From positions 1 through 7,447 of the forward strand of contig JARDZQ010000075.1 in the NCBI GenBank assembly GCA_029240775.1: a stretch of DNA of 7,447 nucleotides, in the 5' to 3' direction. Shown one piece after another: positions 5,648-7,447 of the stretch; positions within the stretch are counted from its first letter, which is position 1; every line of letters starts with the position of its first letter. The notes under the pieces were generated by a model. That model was not told where the DNA came from. It made no database searches and was given only the letters and a program-made list of their open reading frames with translations. This DNA is from Rubrobacteraceae bacterium (GTDB lineage: Bacteria > Actinomycetota > Rubrobacteria > Rubrobacterales > Rubrobacteraceae). The position numbers were made by a program, and so were the translations under genes.

Positions 5648-7447
5648 ATGACGGAGACCGCTCGGCGGTACATGGGGAACAGCGTTCCGCGCAAGGAGGA
5701 CCCGGCGCTCCTAACGGGTCACACGACGTTCACGGACGAGATTCGGCTCCCCGGAACACTGCACATGGCCCTCTTGCGTAGCCCTTACGCCCACGCGAAG
5801 ATAACCTCTATAGACGTCTCGGAGGCGAAGAACCAGCCCGGAGTCGTCGCGGTCTTCACCGGCGAGGACCTCGCCGAGGAGTGGGCCATAGGGGTTCCCT
5901 GCGGCTGGCCTGTGACGGAGGACATAAAGACCCCCGACCACTGGCCGCTAGCCCGCGGTGAGGTGAATCACGCCGGCGACGGGGTGGCGGTGGTGGTGGC
6001 GACCGACCGCTACAGGGCTCAGGATGCCCTCGAGTTCATCGAGGTGGACTACGAGCCGCTCCCGGCTGTGGTAGACGTCGAGGCCGCGCTCGAAGACGGG
6101 GCCCCTCTCGTCCACGAGGAGTTCGGGACCAACGAGTGCTACACGTGGACGCTCGGTACTGGCGACATAGTCGAGGCCTTCGAGAACGCGGACGTCGTGG
6201 TGAGCGGGCGCTACATCCAGCAGCGCCTGATCCCGAGCCCCATCGAGCCGCGAGGCGTGGTCGTGAACCCCGATCCCGCGACCGGTGCCTTCACCCTGTA
6301 CTCCTCGACCCAGGTCCCCCATTTCGTCAAGGACATCCTCTCCCTGATGTGCAACGTCTCCGACCTGAAGCTCCGCGTCGTGGCGCCTGACGTGGGCGGA
6401 GGCTTCGGCTCGAAGCTGAACGTATACGCGGAGGAGGCTCTGGCGCTCGCGCTCGCGCGCAAGCTCGGCGTGCCCATCAAGTGGATCGAGAACCGCTCCG
6501 AGCACCACCTGGCGACCATCCACGGCCGCGGACAGGTACAGCGCATAGAGCTGGCCGCCAGGAACGACGGCAAGATCCTCGGTATGCGCGTGAAGCTCCT
6601 CGCCGACATGGGCGCCTACCTCCAGCTCCTCACCCCCGGCATCGCGGTCCTCGGCGCCTTCACCTTTCCCGGCCTCTACACCTTCGACGCCTACTCCTTC
6701 GAGTGCACCGGTGCCTTCACCAACCTGACCCCGACCGACGCCTACCGCGGCGCCGGACGCTCCGAAGCCGCATACGCCCACGAGCGGATCATGGACGACC
6801 TCGCCCGCGAGCTGAAGATGGACCCGGCGGAGCTACGATTGAAGAACCTGATGCCACCTTTCGAAGAGCCGACCACGACCCCTGCGGGCGTGATGTACGA
6901 CTCGGGGGACTACGACACTTGCATGCGCAAAGCCCTGGAGCTCGCGGACTACGAGGAGCTGCGTGCCGAGCAACGCCGCCGCCGCGAGTCGGGTGACGTG
7001 AAGCAGCTGGGTATCGGTATCGGCAACTTCACCGAGAGCGGCGGCCTCTCTCCATCAAAGGTCGCGGCCGGCGTCCGCCTCCAGAGCGGCGGCTGGGAGG
7101 CCGCGGAGGTGAGGATGCTGGCCAGCGGCAAGGTGGAGGTCGTCACCGGAACCTCCCCCCACGGCCAGGGCCACGTCACCTCCTGGTCCCAGATAGCCGC
7201 CGACGCCCTCGGCGTGGACTTCGAAGACATCGAGGTGCTGCACAGCGACACGGCCATAGCACCTTACGGGCGCGACACCTACGGCTCCAGAAGCCTCGCG
7301 GTGGGCGGCGTGGCCGTCTCTCTGGCCTGTGGCAAGGTCGTGGAGAAAGGCAGGAAGATAGCGGCGCACATGCTGGAGGCCGCCGAGGGCGATATCGAGT
7401 TCGAGGGCGGGCGCTTCTCGGTTGCCGGCTCCCCTGAGCAGAACATC
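5648..7447 (+). CDS. Xanthine dehydrogenase/CoxL-family molybdopterin-binding subunit, 3' end outside window
   Basis: The frame from ATG 5648 stays open for 600 codons to the right edge; family members are about 750-800 residues, so the C-terminal fifth is missing, including the catalytic glutamate region. AAGGAGG precedes the ATG by five bases. The N-terminal part, YMGNSVPRKEDPALLTGH, LPGTLHMALLRSPYAHAKI and VDYEPLPAVVDVEAAL, is the a/b-hammerhead domain. The molybdopterin domain has STQVPH with Q222, DVGGGFGSK (GGGFGSK at 250-256) and AYRGAGR (365-371). AYRGAGR is the signature of form II CoxL-like proteins; true CO dehydrogenase has AYRCSFR, so the copper-binding Cys is absent and CO oxidation is unlikely. 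The product therefore is the large subunit of a molybdenum hydroxylase acting on an aromatic heterocycle, aldehyde or similar. Iron-sulphur and FAD subunits are not in the window and may follow. It starts 57 bp after the biotin carrier gene, probably in the same operon. HAGDGVAVVVA replaces the family's usual YVGEPVAVVVA. Confidence 0.93.
   Translation, partial: MTETARRYMGNSVPRKEDPALLTGHTTFTDEIRLPGTLHMALLRSPYAHAKITSIDVSEAKNQPGVVAVFTGEDLAEEWAIGVPCGWPVTEDIKTPDHWPLARGEVNHAGDGVAVVVATDRYRAQDALEFIEVDYEPLPAVVDVEAALEDGAPLVHEEFGTNECYTWTLGTGDIVEAFENADVVVSGRYIQQRLIPSPIEPRGVVVNPDPATGAFTLYSSTQVPHFVKDILSLMCNVSDLKLRVVAPDVGGGFGSKLNVYAEEALALALARKLGVPIKWIENRSEHHLATIHGRGQVQRIELAARNDGKILGMRVKLLADMGAYLQLLTPGIAVLGAFTFPGLYTFDAYSFECTGAFTNLTPTDAYRGAGRSEAAYAHERIMDDLARELKMDPAELRLKNLMPPFEEPTTTPAGVMYDSGDYDTCMRKALELADYEELRAEQRRRRESGDVKQLGIGIGNFTESGGLSPSKVAAGVRLQSGGWEAAEVRMLASGKVEVVTGTSPHGQGHVTSWSQIAADALGVDFEDIEVLHSDTAIAPYGRDTYGSRSLAVGGVAVSLACGKVVEKGRKIAAHMLEAAEGDIEFEGGRFSVAGSPEQNI

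Noticed and set aside
5948..6781. Minus-strand open frame of 277 codons inside the molybdopterin-subunit gene
   Set aside because: It is antisense to a clearly conserved coding frame and has the Val/Gly/Glu-rich look of a high-GC shadow frame.
5648..7447. True aerobic CO dehydrogenase large subunit
   Set aside because: The active-site loop is AYRGAGR (form II type), not AYRCSFR, so the Cys that binds copper in CO dehydrogenase is missing.

Overview
The window is GC-rich, densely coding bacterial DNA with strong G/C preference at third codon positions, TTG and GTG starts beside ATG, and Shine-Dalgarno-led genes. The gene mix (Uma2-family nuclease, PxpABC-like proteins with their own biotin carboxylase, BioY, CO-dehydrogenase-like molybdenum hydroxylase) fits a high-GC actinobacterium, perhaps a Rubrobacter-type deep lineage. 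That placement is inference from style and content; no marker gene is present.

Left, minus strand: the 5' part of a Uma2-family endonuclease gene (364 down to the left edge) with a likely promoter of its own; a complete biotin carboxylase gene, accC (1787-447); and, upstream of it in the same direction, the biotin transporter gene bioY (2399-1857). A 106-bp intergenic region (2400-2505) separates bioY from a plus-strand operon and carries a good sigma-70-type promoter for that operon.

Right, plus strand: pxpB-like and pxpC-like carboxyltransferase/allophanate-hydrolase-type genes (overlapping by 11 bp), a 190-bp gap holding an imperfect inverted repeat, a pxpA-like (LamB/YcsF) gene, a 79-residue stand-alone biotin carrier protein gene, and the first 600 codons of a xanthine-dehydrogenase/CoxL-type molybdopterin subunit that runs off the right edge.

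Together the locus encodes the parts of a complete split biotin-dependent carboxylase (BC, BCCP, two carboxyltransferase-like subunits), a LamB/YcsF amide hydrolase, a biotin importer and a molybdenum hydroxylase. The two carboxyltransferase-like proteins carry sequence features of urea carboxylase rather than of ordinary 5-oxoprolinase subunits, and the PxpA-like protein has changed residues in usually invariant motifs. A plausible but unproven reading is a catabolic system in which an N-heterocycle or lactam is hydroxylated by the molybdenum enzyme, N-carboxylated by the biotin enzyme, and ring-opened by the LamB/YcsF protein. This is the most interesting point of the window.
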